From assembly GCA_020249145.1 (NCBI GenBank), contig JADCGF010000003.1, positions 62,001 to 126,000 on the forward strand: a stretch of DNA of 64,000 bases, given 5' to 3'. The translations under genes were made by a program, and so were the position numbers. The notes below the pieces were generated by a model that was not told where the DNA came from, made no database searches, and saw nothing but the letters and a program-made list of their open reading frames with translations. The stretch comes from Roseomonas sp. Lineage in GTDB: Bacteria > Pseudomonadota > Alphaproteobacteria > Acetobacterales > Acetobacteraceae. Position 1 is the first letter of the stretch. Each line of letters starts with the position of its first letter. This document shows positions 33,590 to 43,790 of the stretch, piece after piece.

Positions 33590-34714
33590 TCAGCCGACCA
33601 GCTCCTCAAGCACCATGCGATAGAGCGTGGCGAGGTCACGCAACTCTTCAATCGGCGCGCATTCATCCACCTTATGCATGGTGGCGCCAACCGCGCCCAA
33701 TTCCGCCACGGGGCAATAGCGCGTGATGAAGCGCGCATCCGAAGTGCCACCGCCCGTATCAAGCTTGGCTTGCGCACCCGTCGCGCGTTCAATGGCGCGT
33801 TGCAGCCCGGCGACGAAAGGCCCTGGTTCGGTCAGGAAGCTTTCGCCGGAAACCGTGACCGTCAAATCATGATTGGGCGCTTCTTCTTCCAACACGGCGC
33901 GAATGCGCTGGGTCAGCCCGCTGCTCCGATGCAGGTCATTGAAGCGGATGTTCAAAAACGCCTTGGCCGCTGCCGGGATCACATTGGATGCGGTATTGCC
34001 AACATCAAAGCCGGTCACTTGCAGCGTGCTTGGCTGGAACCAATCACTGCCATTGTCCAAAGCTTCGGCGGTCAGCCTATTCAGCACGCGCACCAGCCGA
34101 TGGATCGGATTATCCGCGCGTTCCGGATAGGCGGAATGGCCCTGAATACCATGCACCGTGATATGCGCCGTCATGGAACCGCGCCGGCCGATCTTCAGCG
34201 TATCGCCAAGCGTCACCTTGGACGTCGGTTCCCCCACCAGCGTCATATCGGGGATTTGATCATTATCCGCCATCCATTCCAGCACTTTCGCGGTGCCATT
34301 GATGGAAGGCCCTTCCTCATCGCCCGTGATCAATAGGCTGATACTGCCCTGATGATCCGGCCTCAGCGCGAGGAAATCCGTCAGCCCCGCGACAAAAGCC
34401 GCAATGCTGCCCTTCATGTCGCAAGCGCCGCGGCCATAGATCATGCCGTTGGCGACCTCAGCCCCGAAGGGGTCATGCGTCCAACCGGCGCGGTCGCCCA
34501 CCGGCACCACATCCGTATGCCCGGCATAACAGAAATGCGGCCCATGCTTGCCGCGCCGGGCGAATAGATTATCCACCTCCGCGAATCTGAGGCGCGTGCA
34601 GGTGAAGCCAAGCGGTATCAGCGCCGCTTCCAGCACACCAAGCGCGCCGCCTTCTTCCGGGGTGACGGAAGGGCAGCGGATCAGCGCTTGCAGCAGGGGG
34701 ATCGGATCAGTCAC
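33590..34714 (-). CDS. dapE: Succinyl-diaminopimelate desuccinylase
   Basis: A 374-residue M20-family di-zinc enzyme of the lysine/meso-diaminopimelate pathway, releasing succinate from N-succinyl-LL-DAP. Ligands are in [35 protein letters not shown] and the C-terminal [12 protein letters not shown] region. Homology begins at the GTG at 34714 ([19 protein letters not shown]); upstream codons in the frame have no support. The GTG start lies 8 bases inside the end of dapD, so translation is coupled. Confidence 0.94.
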   Translation of the reverse strand: MTDPIPLLQALIRCPSVTPEEGGALGVLEAALIPLGFTCTRLRFAEVDNLFARRGKHGPHFCYAGHTDVVPVGDRAGWTHDPFGAEVANGMIYGRGACDMKGSIAAFVAGLTDFLALRPDHQGSISLLITGDEEGPSINGTAKVLEWMADNDQIPDMTLVGEPTSKVTLGDTLKIGRRGSMTAHITVHGIQGHSAYPERADNPIHRLVRVLNRLTAEALDNGSDWFQPSTLQVTGFDVGNTASNVIPAAAKAFLNIRFNDLHRSSGLTQRIRAVLEEEAPNHDLTVTVSGESFLTEPGPFVAGLQRAIERATGAQAKLDTGGGTSDARFITRYCPVAELGAVGATMHKVDECAPIEELRDLATLYRMVLEELVG

Positions 34715-35543
34715 GCAGCAATTCGTTGATTGCAGTCTTCGCCCGCGTTTGCGCATCCACCCGCTTCACAATCACCGCGCAATACAGCGAAGGACCGGGT
34801 GATCCATTCGGCAGCGGCTTACCCGGCAAGGAACCCGGCACCACCACGGAATAGGAAGGCACGCGGCCCATGAAAATCTCGCCCGTTGTACGGTCCACAA
34901 TCTTGGTGGTGGCGCTGATGAAAACGCCCATGGAAAGCACGCTGCCGCGTTCCACAATCACACCTTCCACCACTTCGGACCGCGCGCCAATGAAGCAATC
35001 ATCTTCAATCACAACAGGGTTCGCTTGCAGCGGTTCCAGCACACCGCCAATGCCAACACCGCCGGAAAGATGCACATTTTTGCCGATCTGTGCGCAGGAA
35101 CCGACCGTGGCCCAGGTATCCACCATGGTGTTTTCTTCAACCCGCGCGCCAAGGTTCACGAAGGACGGCATCAGCACCACATTCCGCGCGATATAGGCGG
35201 AACGGCGCACCACAGCACCCGGCACCACGCGGAAGCCGGCTTCACGGAAGCGATTCTCACCCCAGCCTTCGAATTTCAGCGGCACCTTGTCATAAGCGCC
35301 GGTCGAAATATCCATCGGCGCGGAATCGGCCAGGCGGAAGGACATCAGCACCGCCTGCTTCAACCATTGATTGACCTTCCAGCCACCATTCCCATCGGGC
35401 TCCGCCACGCGCGCCTTGCCGGAATCGAGCATTTCCAAAGCTTCTTCCACCGATGCGCGATCAGCGCCTGAGGTCGCGGGTGAAAGCTGGTCGCGCCGGT
35501 CCCAAAGCGCTTCGATGCGGGATTGAAGATCGGTCATGGTCAT
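34707..35543 (-). CDS. dapD: Tetrahydrodipicolinate N-succinyltransferase
   Basis: A 278-residue left-handed beta-helix trimeric acyltransferase that uses succinyl-CoA at the committed succinylase-branch step of lysine and peptidoglycan DAP synthesis. N-terminal alpha domain ([15 protein letters not shown]), hexapeptide-repeat core from [14 protein letters not shown], and [14 protein letters not shown] are typical. ATG 35543 has GGAGG upstream; ATG two codons later is an alternative. It is first in the dapD-dapE operon. Confidence 0.95.
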   Translation of the reverse strand: MTMTDLQSRIEALWDRRDQLSPATSGADRASVEEALEMLDSGKARVAEPDGNGGWKVNQWLKQAVLMSFRLADSAPMDISTGAYDKVPLKFEGWGENRFREAGFRVVPGAVVRRSAYIARNVVLMPSFVNLGARVEENTMVDTWATVGSCAQIGKNVHLSGGVGIGGVLEPLQANPVVIEDDCFIGARSEVVEGVIVERGSVLSMGVFISATTKIVDRTTGEIFMGRVPSYSVVVPGSLPGKPLPNGSPGPSLYCAVIVKRVDAQTRAKTAINELLRD

Positions 35544-35719
35544 GGGGCGGGTTCCTCCGGCAAAGCGCCCTTTCCTTGCGGCGCGGCGGTGGCGCTGTCA
35601 ACGCCGGAAAGTAACGAAAGATTAGGAGGCCATGGGGAATATGGCGCCATGCATGCAAGGTCTGGAATCCGCGCCACCCACCCGGCCCAAGGGCTTCGGC
35701 CCCGGGCCAGGAGCGCCGC

Positions 35720-36676
35720 ATGAGCGGTACCGTCGAGAATATGCTGCGCTTGGCGCGTGAGAGTGATCCCGCGACCCGCGCGATGCTGGCGCGTAACGCC
35801 ACCACCCCGCACGAAGTTTTGGCCTTCCTCTCCAAGGATGAGGAACCGCGCGTCAGGGCCAGTGTCGTCGCGAATACGCGCGCACCGTTTTCGGTGCTGG
35901 GAGGTCTCACCGAGGACGAAGATGCCTCGGTCCGCGAAGCCCTGGCGCGTCGTGTGGCGGATATTCTTCCCTCGCTCACCTCCTCAACGCATGACCGCCT
36001 GGCGAATATTGTCCAGCCCATTCTGTTGCGCTTGGTAGCGGATACGGCGGAACAAGTCCGCTTCATCATTGCTGATGCCGCCAAGCATCTTTCCACGGTA
36101 CCACGCGATGCGATGCTGCGCCTGGCCATGGATACGGAAATCCGCGTAGCTGAGCCGGTCATTCGGCTTTCACCCCTGCTGAATGAGGATGATCTGCTGG
36201 CGCTGGTGGCGTCCCCGCCGGTAACTGCAACGCTTTATGCCGTGGCGCGCCGTGCCGGCATTGGTGAAGCGATAACCGATGCACTGATCGCCCAGGGGGA
36301 TAGGCTCGCCATCGGGCTGATGCTGGAAAACAGCAGTTCAAAAATTCGCCCGGCCAGCATGGATGACGTGCTGAACCGGGCGCGCTTCAATCCGGAATGG
36401 TTTCCAAGCCTGATGAGACGGAATGGGCTAACACCCGATACCGCCATTCGCCTCGCCGGCGTTGTGGTTGATACGCTCTTGCGTCCCTTGATGCAGCGTC
36501 AGGATGTGGACCCTTCGCTGCTGTTTCGCATTCGTCAATGCGTGGCAGATCGCCTGGGCCTGCCGCAGCCTAACCTGCCTGGTAGTATTGGCAGCCGCCA
36601 GATTGATCCGGTCACCAAGGGTTTCCCGGCAAAATCCATGGTCTGGCGGACCGATAATAACGGCCCGCGCTTCTGA
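35720..36676 (+). CDS. DUF2336-family HEAT-like repeat protein
   Basis: A 318-residue all-helical protein. Repeated helical pairs with PHEVLAFLSKDEEPRVRASVVAN, SVREALARRVADIL and VRFIIADAAKHL match the alphaproteobacterial DUF2336 / leucine-rich-repeat-variant type. Such proteins are likely scaffolds; no enzymatic motif is seen. AGGAG sits 8 bases before the ATG. The gene is monocistronic and converges on argB with only 3 bases between stops. No characterised function is known to me. Confidence 0.75.
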   Translation: MSGTVENMLRLARESDPATRAMLARNATTPHEVLAFLSKDEEPRVRASVVANTRAPFSVLGGLTEDEDASVREALARRVADILPSLTSSTHDRLANIVQPILLRLVADTAEQVRFIIADAAKHLSTVPRDAMLRLAMDTEIRVAEPVIRLSPLLNEDDLLALVASPPVTATLYAVARRAGIGEAITDALIAQGDRLAIGLMLENSSSKIRPASMDDVLNRARFNPEWFPSLMRRNGLTPDTAIRLAGVVVDTLLRPLMQRQDVDPSLLFRIRQCVADRLGLPQPNLPGSIGSRQIDPVTKGFPAKSMVWRTDNNGPRF

Positions 36677-36679
36677 CCC

Positions 36680-37564
36680 TCAGGGCCGGATCAGCGTGCC
36701 CGCGCCGCCATCGGTGAACAACTCCCGCAGCACAGCATGCGGCACGCGGCCATCCAGGATCACGGCGCCCTTCACGCCCTTCTCAACTGCATAGATGCAG
36801 GTTTCCACCTTCGGGATCATACCGCCGGAAATCCAGCCATCGGCGATGCCCTTCTTCACCTCGGCCACCGTCATTTCCGGGATGAAATTGCCATCGGGAC
36901 CAAGCACGCCGCGCACATCGGTCAGCATCAACAGCCTTTCGGCAGAAAGCGCGCCGGCAATCGCACCCGCCACCGTATCGGCATTGATGTTATAGGTCTG
37001 GCCATCCGCCCCCACGCCAACGGGAGCCACAACGGGCACGATATCCGCGCCAATCATTAACTCCAACACGCGCGGGTTGATGGATTCCGGTTCGCCGACA
37101 AACCCAAGATCGAGCACTTTTTCGATATTGCTGTCCGGGTCGCGATAAGTGCGCGTGAGCTTGCGTGCCCGCACCAGCCCGCCATCCTTACCGGAAATGC
37201 CAACCGCCATGACGCCCGCGCGCGTGATGGCTTCCGCCACCTGCTTATTCACTGGCCCGGCGAGGACCATTTCCACCACATCCAGCATGGCGGCATCGGT
37301 CACGCGCAGCCCCTGCACAAAGGTGGATTTCACATCCAGCCGCTTCAGCATGGCGTTGATCTGCGGCCCGCCGCCATGCACCACAACTGGGTTCACGCCC
37401 ACCTGTTCCAGCAGCGCGATATCGCGGCCAAAGCGCAAAGCGGTTTCTTCTTCCCCCATAGCGTGGCCGCCATATTTCACCACCACGATCTGATCATCAT
37501 AGCGCTTCAGGAAGGGCAGGGCCCCTGCCAGGATTTCCATCTGGTCCTGGGCGGTATCGGTCAT
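36680..37564 (-). CDS. argB: Acetylglutamate kinase
   Basis: A 294-residue amino acid kinase phosphorylating N-acetylglutamate, second step of arginine synthesis. [11 protein letters not shown] carries the phosphate-binding lysine, [13 protein letters not shown] the glycine loop, and [14 protein letters not shown] the substrate contact region. The N-terminal helix before the core ([19 protein letters not shown]) is typical of the arginine-sensitive hexameric form. ATG 37564 is chosen at the point where homology begins; the frame is open further. Confidence 0.95.
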   Translation of the reverse strand: MTDTAQDQMEILAGALPFLKRYDDQIVVVKYGGHAMGEEETALRFGRDIALLEQVGVNPVVVHGGGPQINAMLKRLDVKSTFVQGLRVTDAAMLDVVEMVLAGPVNKQVAEAITRAGVMAVGISGKDGGLVRARKLTRTYRDPDSNIEKVLDLGFVGEPESINPRVLELMIGADIVPVVAPVGVGADGQTYNINADTVAGAIAGALSAERLLMLTDVRGVLGPDGNFIPEMTVAEVKKGIADGWISGGMIPKVETCIYAVEKGVKGAVILDGRVPHAVLRELFTDGGAGTLIRP

Positions 37565-37617
37565 GAGAGGCGATCCTGTAAATTCGAATGGCGTGTAAAG
37601 GGCGGCGACGGGAAGGG

Positions 37618-38085
37618 TCAAGATGCCGGCGGGTGGCTCGCCTTCTTCTCCCAGCCGCGGGCGGTCTGCTGCCAATAGGTCAGGCTATGCCCGGCATCCT
37701 TGGCGACAACCCAGCGTGCGCGCGCCGCCGCCACCGCCGCATCATCGCCGCCATCGAAAAGATCAAGCACGCGGTCATAATTCTGCAACAGCGCACTTGC
37801 TGCGCCATCCACCAGAACCAGGAAGCGCGCGCCATTGGCTGGCGCCACATTCTGATCGGCAATCAGCAAAGGCTGCGCCGCGTCATGCTCGCCGCCCGCC
37901 AGGCCATGCGGCAGCCAGGGCGGGTCGGCGGGCAGCCACAGCGCCGCATCAAGGGCGCGAGCACGTTCCGCATCACTGCACAGGATCAAGGCACGGCCAT
38001 TATTGTCCAACACGCGGCCCAGCAATTTCGGCAGGGCTTCCTGCAATTTGCTGCGCGTCAGGTGGTAGAAGCCAATCTCTGTCAT
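37618..38085 (-). CDS. holC: DNA polymerase III subunit chi
   Basis: A 155-residue HolC. It starts [26 protein letters not shown] and ends with the [13 protein letters not shown]...[16 protein letters not shown] region typical of the family. Chi links the clamp loader to single-strand binding protein at the replication fork. The start overlaps the stop of the upstream M17 aminopeptidase gene by 4 bases (ATGA), the conserved pepA-holC arrangement of Proteobacteria. Confidence 0.92.
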   Translation of the reverse strand: MTEIGFYHLTRSKLQEALPKLLGRVLDNNGRALILCSDAERARALDAALWLPADPPWLPHGLAGGEHDAAQPLLIADQNVAPANGARFLVLVDGAASALLQNYDRVLDLFDGGDDAAVAAARARWVVAKDAGHSLTYWQQTARGWEKKASHPPAS

Positions 38086-39554
38086 GTGTCGCGTTCAAAG
38101 CGCATGGCCACCAGGCGATCCAGCAAGCGCACACCAAAGCCGGTTGCGCCCTTGGGTCCAAGGGGTGCTGCTTCTTCGCGTGCCTCGACCCCCGCGATAT
38201 CCAGATGCGCCCAGGTGGTGCCGCCCACGAATTCACGCAGGAAGGCCGCCGCATGGCAGGCATCGGGCAGAAAGCGCCCGCCCCAGGCGCCGCTGCCCGC
38301 CAGCGCGCATTGGCGCAGATCGGCGATGTCGCTTTTCAGGACTTCCCTGTGTTCATCATCAATCGGCATGGGCCACAATGGTTCGGCAACACCTTCTCCC
38401 GCGGCCATCAGCGCCGCTGTCAGCGCTTCATCATTGCCGAAGACGCCAGCGCGATGATGGCCAAGCGCGGTGATGATGCTACCCGTCAGCGTCGCCAGAT
38501 CAATCATGGCGCGCGGCTTGAAGCGCGCGGCGGTATAGGCGAGCGCATCGGCCAGAATCAGCCGGCCTTCCGCATCCGTATCCAAAACCTCGATCGTCTT
38601 GCCGCTGTAGCTCCGCAGAATATCACCGGGGCGATAGGAAGCCGCGCCAATGGCGTTCTCCGCGAGTGCCAAAACGGCGACTGCTGGTGCGGGGGATTGC
38701 CGCAGCGCCAGCGTCAGCATCGCGCCTGCGGCGGCGGCCGCGCCCGCCATATCGCCGCGCATTTCTTCCATGCCGGCGGCGGGCTTGATGGAAATGCCGC
38801 CCGTGTCAAAGCAAACCCCCTTGCCAACAAAAGCAACCGGTGCGGCTTTCAGCTTGCCCGGCCAGTGCAGCACGACAAGCCTGGGGCCATGCTCGGCACC
38901 GCCGCCAACCGCGCAAAGCGCCCCCATGCCAAGCGCGGTCAGGCGCTTGCCTTCCAGCACTTCAACCTTCAGGCCGAAATCGCGCAGTGCACGCAGCCTT
39001 TCCGCGAAGCTTGCCGGGTTCAGCCGATTGCCGGGTTCCGCCACCAGATCGCGCGCGAGGAGCACGCCACGCAGCGCGGCTACTGCGCGCTTCCAGGCGA
39101 GTTCAACCGTGGCAGGAGAAGCCACCGCCAGCGTCACGCTCGCGGGCGGCGCATCCTTGTCCTTGCTGGCATCGCGCAGCGCAGTGAAGCGCCAGGCATT
39201 CAGCAGCGCCCCCGCCGCAAAACCCGCCGCCTGTTCCGGCGAGGCGCCATCCGCGAGCAATACCGCATGCGCGCGGCCTGCCGCCGCGGCCATACCAGCG
39301 CCGCCCCCAGCTTCCCAATCGCTGATCGCCTCACCAGCGCCAATCCCGGCCAGGATGGTGAAACCATGCGCGCCTGGAACAGCCAAAACCTCTCCGGCCT
39401 TGGCCGTGAAGCGCGCTGCCTTCGCCGCCGCCGCCAGCGCCGGATCATGCGGCGCCGCACCTTCAATCAGCGGCAGGATCAGCGCGCTATTAGCGCCGCG
39501 CGCCTTGTGGCGGCGCAGCGCGTCAGCGCTTCGTTGCAGGGTAAGCTTCGTCAT
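38082..39554 (-). CDS. M17 leucyl aminopeptidase-family protein (second paralog)
   Basis: A 490-residue M17 peptidase. The C-terminal catalytic domain contains FVGKGVCFDTGGISIKP (metal lysine and aspartate), MRGDMAGAAAA and VLDTDAEGRLILADAL (metal Asp and Glu, catalytic Arg). In the last motif Asp replaces the Asn usual in PepA, a change at a non-ligand position. The N-terminal macrodomain is shorter and more divergent than in the neighbouring paralog. It would release N-terminal amino acids in the cytoplasm. Overlaps holC and follows pepA by 21 bases on the same strand. Confidence 0.92.
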   Translation of the reverse strand: MTKLTLQRSADALRRHKARGANSALILPLIEGAAPHDPALAAAAKAARFTAKAGEVLAVPGAHGFTILAGIGAGEAISDWEAGGGAGMAAAAGRAHAVLLADGASPEQAAGFAAGALLNAWRFTALRDASKDKDAPPASVTLAVASPATVELAWKRAVAALRGVLLARDLVAEPGNRLNPASFAERLRALRDFGLKVEVLEGKRLTALGMGALCAVGGGAEHGPRLVVLHWPGKLKAAPVAFVGKGVCFDTGGISIKPAAGMEEMRGDMAGAAAAAGAMLTLALRQSPAPAVAVLALAENAIGAASYRPGDILRSYSGKTIEVLDTDAEGRLILADALAYTAARFKPRAMIDLATLTGSIITALGHHRAGVFGNDEALTAALMAAGEGVAEPLWPMPIDDEHREVLKSDIADLRQCALAGSGAWGGRFLPDACHAAAFLREFVGGTTWAHLDIAGVEAREEAAPLGPKGATGFGVRLLDRLVAMRFERDT

Positions 39555-39575
39555 CAGTAAAAAAGCGACGCTACT

Positions 39576-41048
39576 TCAGCATTCGTAATGATCCGCCACC
39601 ATGCGATCCAGCATGCGCACGCCATAAGCGGTCGCCCCCTTCGGCACGGTTGGCGCATCCTTGGAAGACCAGGCAGTGCCCGCAATATCCAAATGCGCCC
39701 AGGGCTTACCATTAACGAAGCGCTGGATGAATTGCGCTGCCGTGATGGAACCGCCCGGCCTGCCGCCGACATTCTTCATATCGGCAATGTCGGACTTGAT
39801 TTGCTTGTCGTAAGCATCACCCAAGGGCATGCGCCAGGCTTTCTCACCGACTGCACTGCCCGCTTCCTTCACATGGGTCGCCAGTGTGTCATCATTGCTG
39901 AAAAGCCCCGCGCGTTCATGGCCAAGCGCGATGATGATAGCACCCGTGAGTGTCGCCAGATCCACCATGAAGCGCGGATCGTATTTTTCCTGGCAATACC
40001 ACATCACATCCGCCAGCACCAAACGTCCTTCCGCGTCGGTATTGATAACTTCCACGGTCTGGCCGGAATAGGATTTCACCACATCCCCCGGGCGCTGCGC
40101 GGTGGCGGAAGGCATGTTTTCCACCAGGCCCACCATGCCAATCACATCCGCCTTGGCCTTGCGCCCGGCGAGTGCGGCCATCAGCCCAATCACCGTGCCG
40201 GCACCGGCCATATCCCATTTCATGTCTTCCATGCCGCCAGCGGGCTTGATGGAAATCCCGCCGGTATCGAAGGTCACGCCCTTGCCAATGAAAGCAAGCG
40301 GCTTTTGCTTTTTGCCCTTGGGCGCGCCCATCCATTTCATCGTCACCATGCGCGGTTCCTGCGCGCTGCCCTGCGCCACACCCAATAGCGCACCAAAGCC
40401 AAGGCGCTTCATCTCTCGCGGGCCGATGATGTCCACTTCCACGCCAAGTTTTTCGAGTGCCTTGCAGCGTTCCGCCATTTCAGTGGGCGTCAACACATTG
40501 GGCGGTTCGGAAACCAGATCGCGCGTCAAGAAAACACCATCCGCGATGGCCTGCATTGGCGCGAAGGCAGCCTTGGTTTTTGTTGCTTCTGTGCTGGCAA
40601 GGGCAATCCGTTCTAGCTTCGGCTTGTCTTCTTCCTTTTCCGTGGTGCGGTAACGATCAAAGCGATAACTGCGCAGCCGCGCGCCCATGGCAACACTGGC
40701 AGCAAGCGCGGGCGTCAGCCCATCCGCCGCCAGCACCGCTTCGCGTTCCTGCTGCACGGCAACCAGCGCGGCACCGCCGGCATTTTCAGCACCCTGCGCA
40801 TCAAGCGCATCGGCCTTGCCAAGCCCGATGGCGACAATTTTCGCCAAGCCCGCGCCTGGCGCCCAAAGCGTACAGGATTGGCCCTTGCTGCCCTTGAACT
40901 TCGCTGCTTCCAAGCCGCGAGAGAGTCCGCCGCCGGTCGCTTCCTCAGCCGCCTTGGCCAGGCCCGCAAGCGGGGCCCCTTCGGCCAGCAGCAAAACCAG
41001 GGCGCCGCTGCGCGGCAAGGCGGACTTCACAAAGGTGATATCGGGCAT
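39576..41048 (-). CDS. pepA: Leucyl aminopeptidase
   Basis: A 490-residue PepA, a hexameric two-metal exopeptidase. N-terminal macrodomain, then the catalytic domain with FIGKGVTFDTGGISIKP, MKWDMAGAGTVIG and VINTDAEGRLVLADV, all with the canonical ligands. ATG 41048 has AGGAG 5 bases ahead; longer open sequence upstream is not supported. It precedes its paralog and holC in a three-gene operon. Unlike E. coli, two full M17 genes stand in tandem. Confidence 0.95.
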   Translation of the reverse strand: MPDITFVKSALPRSGALVLLLAEGAPLAGLAKAAEEATGGGLSRGLEAAKFKGSKGQSCTLWAPGAGLAKIVAIGLGKADALDAQGAENAGGAALVAVQQEREAVLAADGLTPALAASVAMGARLRSYRFDRYRTTEKEEDKPKLERIALASTEATKTKAAFAPMQAIADGVFLTRDLVSEPPNVLTPTEMAERCKALEKLGVEVDIIGPREMKRLGFGALLGVAQGSAQEPRMVTMKWMGAPKGKKQKPLAFIGKGVTFDTGGISIKPAGGMEDMKWDMAGAGTVIGLMAALAGRKAKADVIGMVGLVENMPSATAQRPGDVVKSYSGQTVEVINTDAEGRLVLADVMWYCQEKYDPRFMVDLATLTGAIIIALGHERAGLFSNDDTLATHVKEAGSAVGEKAWRMPLGDAYDKQIKSDIADMKNVGGRPGGSITAAQFIQRFVNGKPWAHLDIAGTAWSSKDAPTVPKGATAYGVRMLDRMVADHYEC

Positions 41049-41149
41049 GGGGGCTCCTGAGGGCGAAACAATGTCAGCGCACCTTAACAGACGCATCGCT
41101 ACCAAAACAGGGCTTGCAGCCCAGCGCCCATGCGGCCAAAGCAGGGCGC

Positions 41150-41917
41150 ATGAATAATGACGCGCTGCTGGCCCTGGCCGGCGATCTCGTGGCCAAGGCG
41201 GCTTCCGCCATTATGGCGATCAAGGCTGCGGGCTTCGCCGTGGAACGGAAATCCGACCATTCCCCAGTGACCGAGGCCGATCGCATCGCCGAAGCGCTGA
41301 TTGTGGAAGGGCTGCGCGCCGCCACCCCGGATATTCCCGTAATTGCCGAAGAAGAAGTCGCCGCCGGCACCGCGCCCGCCAGCGCCGAGCGCTTCTGGCT
41401 GGTGGACCCCTTGGATGGCACGCGGGAATTCGCCGCCGGGCGGGATAATTTCGCAGTGAATATCGGGCTGGTGGTGGCAGGACGGGCGATGCTGGGCGCC
41501 GTGGCGCTGCCGGCTTCCGGTGAAATCTTCTGGGGCCGTGTTGGCCTTGGTGCCTGGAAGCGCGATGCTGCCGGCACCCGCCCCATTCGCGCCCGCACCC
41601 CGCCCGCCGATGGGCTGGTTGTCATGGGCAGCCATCACTACGCCGATGACCCGCGCATGGGCCGCTTCCTGGAAGGCCGGCATGTCGCGCGGGTCGTGAA
41701 TATCGGCTCGGCGGAGAAATTCTGCCGTCTGGCGGAAGGGACCGCCGACCTCTATCCGCGCTTTGGCCGCACCATGGAATGGGATACCGCCGCGCCGCAG
41801 GCCGTGGTGGAAGCGGCGGGCGGGCGCGTGCTGGTGCTGGAAGGCCGCGCACCCTTGCTCTACGCCAAGCCCGGCTTTGAAAACCCCGGCTTTGTCTGTG
41901 AAGGCTTGCCGGGATGA
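41150..41917 (+). CDS. cysQ: 3'(2'),5'-bisphosphate nucleotidase, CysQ-type
   Basis: A 255-residue member of the inositol monophosphatase superfamily; CysQ removes the 3'-phosphate from PAP formed in sulfate assimilation. Metal-site motifs are DHSPVTEADRIAE, IAEEE, WLVDPLDGTREF and the C-terminal EWDTAAPQAVVEAAGG. These fit CysQ rather than SuhB. ATG 41150 is chosen for homology; the frame extends 12 codons upstream. Its stop overlaps the Sua5/TsaC start by 4 bases. Confidence 0.9.
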   Translation: MNNDALLALAGDLVAKAASAIMAIKAAGFAVERKSDHSPVTEADRIAEALIVEGLRAATPDIPVIAEEEVAAGTAPASAERFWLVDPLDGTREFAAGRDNFAVNIGLVVAGRAMLGAVALPASGEIFWGRVGLGAWKRDAAGTRPIRARTPPADGLVVMGSHHYADDPRMGRFLEGRHVARVVNIGSAEKFCRLAEGTADLYPRFGRTMEWDTAAPQAVVEAAGGRVLVLEGRAPLLYAKPGFENPGFVCEGLPG

Positions 41918-42888
41918 CACGCCGGCTTGGGCCGCAGGATGTCGCTGAAGCCGCGCGGTTGCTGCGCGCGGGCGAACTCGTCGCCTTCCCGACCGAGACG
42001 GTCTATGGCCTGGGCGCCGATGCGCGGAATGGCCGCGCCGTGGCCGCCGTGTTTGAGGCCAAGGGCCGCCCGCACTTCAACCCGTTGATCTGCCATTTTC
42101 CGGATGCCGAGGCCGCTTTTGCCGAAGTGCTGGCCGATGACCGCGCCCGTGCCTTGGCCGCCGCCTTCTGGCCCGGCCCGCTGACATTGGTGCTGCCGCG
42201 CCGCGCAGAATGTCGGATTGATCTGCTGGCGGGGGCGGGGCTGGATACGCTGGCGGTGCGCGTGCCGGCGCATCCGCTCGCTTTGGAATTGCTGCGCGTG
42301 GCGGCGATTCCCGTAGCGGGACCTTCGGCCAATCGCTCCGGCGCGGTCAGCCCAACCACGGCGGAGCATGTGCTGGAAGGGCTAACCGGGCGCATCTCCG
42401 CCGTTTTGGATGGCGGGGCTTGCGATGTTGGCGTGGAAAGCACCGTGCTCGATTTGGCCATGGGGGGTGCCGCGCTGCTCCGCCCCGGCGGTGTGCCAGT
42501 GGAAGCGATTGAGGCGGTGATCGGCCCGGTTTCCCGCCCTTTGCCCATCAGCGCCGCCGAGAAAACCCGCACGCTCCGCAGTCCTGGGATGATGCTGTCC
42601 CATTACGCGCCATCGCTCCCAGTGCGGCTGGGTGCGCTGGATGTGGCAGCGGATGAGGCGCTTTTGGCCTTTGGCCCGGCTTTGCCCGGCGCGGGGCTGG
42701 TCTGGCAGCTTTCCGAGGCGGGCGATCTTCGCGAAGCCGCCGCGCGGCTTTTCGCCGGGCTGCGCTGGCTGGATAATGAGGGCGGCCAGCGCGGCCTGAC
42801 GCGTATTGCCGCCATGCCGATCCCGGAGATTGGCCTGGGCGCCGCCATCAATGACCGGCTGGCCCGGGCGGCGGCACCCCGCGGTTAA
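41914..42888 (+). CDS. L-threonylcarbamoyladenylate synthase (Sua5-type)
   Basis: A 324-residue protein making threonylcarbamoyl-AMP for the t6A modification of ANN-decoding tRNAs. The YrdC-like domain has FPTETVYGLGADA and GPLTLVLPR with AGPSANRSGAVSPTTA; a linker SPGMMLSHYAPSLPV, the conserved Sua5 loop, leads to the C-terminal Sua5 domain. The two-domain form distinguishes it from single-domain TsaC. Translation is coupled to cysQ through ATGA. Confidence 0.94.
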   Translation: MTRRLGPQDVAEAARLLRAGELVAFPTETVYGLGADARNGRAVAAVFEAKGRPHFNPLICHFPDAEAAFAEVLADDRARALAAAFWPGPLTLVLPRRAECRIDLLAGAGLDTLAVRVPAHPLALELLRVAAIPVAGPSANRSGAVSPTTAEHVLEGLTGRISAVLDGGACDVGVESTVLDLAMGGAALLRPGGVPVEAIEAVIGPVSRPLPISAAEKTRTLRSPGMMLSHYAPSLPVRLGALDVAADEALLAFGPALPGAGLVWQLSEAGDLREAAARLFAGLRWLDNEGGQRGLTRIAAMPIPEIGLGAAINDRLARAAAPRG

Positions 42889-42938
42889 GCTTTCACGCAA
42901 CATTTTGCGCCAAACCACTTATCCACCACAAAAAACAT

Positions 42939-42968
42939 TTGACTGTGATTTTGGAACTTAACTAGAAC
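42939..42968 (+). promoter_or_regulatory. lexA promoter with overlapping SOS box
   Basis: TTGACT (42939-42944) is a -35 element; at 17-18 bases lies CTAGAA/TAGAAC as -10. The -10 region coincides with GAAC-TTAACTA-GAAC (42954-42968), an exact match to the alphaproteobacterial LexA box GTTC-N7-GTTC read on the opposite strand. LexA binding here would block its own transcription. Confidence 0.85.
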
Positions 42969-43030
42969 ATCGCCTGAGTTGCCGGTTTGTTCGCGCCGAT
43001 TCGCGCCCGGCTTTGCTGAGGGGATGGCCT

Positions 43031-43753
43031 ATGCTCACGCGTAAACAGCATGAATTGCTGATGTTCATCGACAAGCACCTGCGCGAGACGGGCTTTTCGC
43101 CTTCCTTTGAGGAAATGAAGGAAGCGCTCAATCTGCGCTCCAAATCCGGCATTCATCGCCTGATCACTGCCTTGGAAGATCGGGGGTTTTTGCGCCGCCG
43201 CGCCCACCGCGCCCGTGCCTTGGAAGTCATGCGCCTGCCCGAAGCCATGACGCCCAAGGTGAAGGAAACGGCGCCCAAGCCCGAAGCGCCAAGCTTCGCG
43301 CCGAATGTCATTCGCGGCAATTTCGCCAATAACCTGCCGGCTAGCGCCGCGCGCGTCGCCGCCGAAGCCGCCGCAGTGCATCTGCCGCTGTATGGGCGGA
43401 TCGCCGCCGGCCTGCCCATCGAAGCATTGCGCGACAATGGCGCGAGTGTGGAAGTCCCGCTCGCGCTACTGGGTAATGGCGAACATTACGCGTTGGAAGT
43501 CGCCGGTGATTCCATGGAAGAAGCCGGCATTATGGATGGCGATACCGTCATCATCCGCCGTACCGACACGGCCGAAAACGGCACTATCGTCGTCGCCCTG
43601 GTGGATGAAAACGAAGTCACGCTGAAGCGGCTGCGCCGGCGCGGCAATTCCATCGCCCTGGAACCCGCCAATGCGCGGCATGAAACCCGCATCTTCGGCC
43701 CGGATCGCGTGCGCGTTCAGGGCAAGCTGGTGGGCTTGCTCCGCCGTTACTGA
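43031..43753 (+). CDS. lexA: LexA repressor
   Basis: A 240-residue SOS master repressor. The N-terminal winged helix ([10 protein letters not shown] to ~65, with [17 protein letters not shown] as recognition region) precedes a long linker and the S24 peptidase-like domain. The self-cleavage bond is Ala126-Gly127 in GRIAAGLP; the Ser-Lys dyad is Ser161 (GDSMEEAG) and Lys199 (VTLKR). The frame extends six codons upstream but ATG 43031 is the family start. The SOS box upstream implies autoregulation and RecA-triggered release. Confidence 0.97.
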   Translation: MLTRKQHELLMFIDKHLRETGFSPSFEEMKEALNLRSKSGIHRLITALEDRGFLRRRAHRARALEVMRLPEAMTPKVKETAPKPEAPSFAPNVIRGNFANNLPASAARVAAEAAAVHLPLYGRIAAGLPIEALRDNGASVEVPLALLGNGEHYALEVAGDSMEEAGIMDGDTVIIRRTDTAENGTIVVALVDENEVTLKRLRRRGNSIALEPANARHETRIFGPDRVRVQGKLVGLLRRY

Positions 43754-43759
43754 AATCGG

Positions 43760-43781
43760 GGCGCCGGGGTTTGCCGGCGCC
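43760..43781. terminator. Hairpin between convergent lexA and MDR gene
   Basis: Perfect 8-bp arms GGCGCCGG and CCGGCGCC with a 6-base loop stand in the 37-base gap between the two stops. It could serve both strands; the U-tract is weak on the plus strand (AAGCTTTT slightly downstream) and absent on the minus strand. Confidence 0.6.
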
Positions 43782-43790
43782 ACCAAGCTT

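Noticed and set aside
37623..39560. A 645-codon open frame on the plus strand
   Set aside because: Antisense shadow of holC and the M17 aminopeptidase paralog; it has no recognisable motif.
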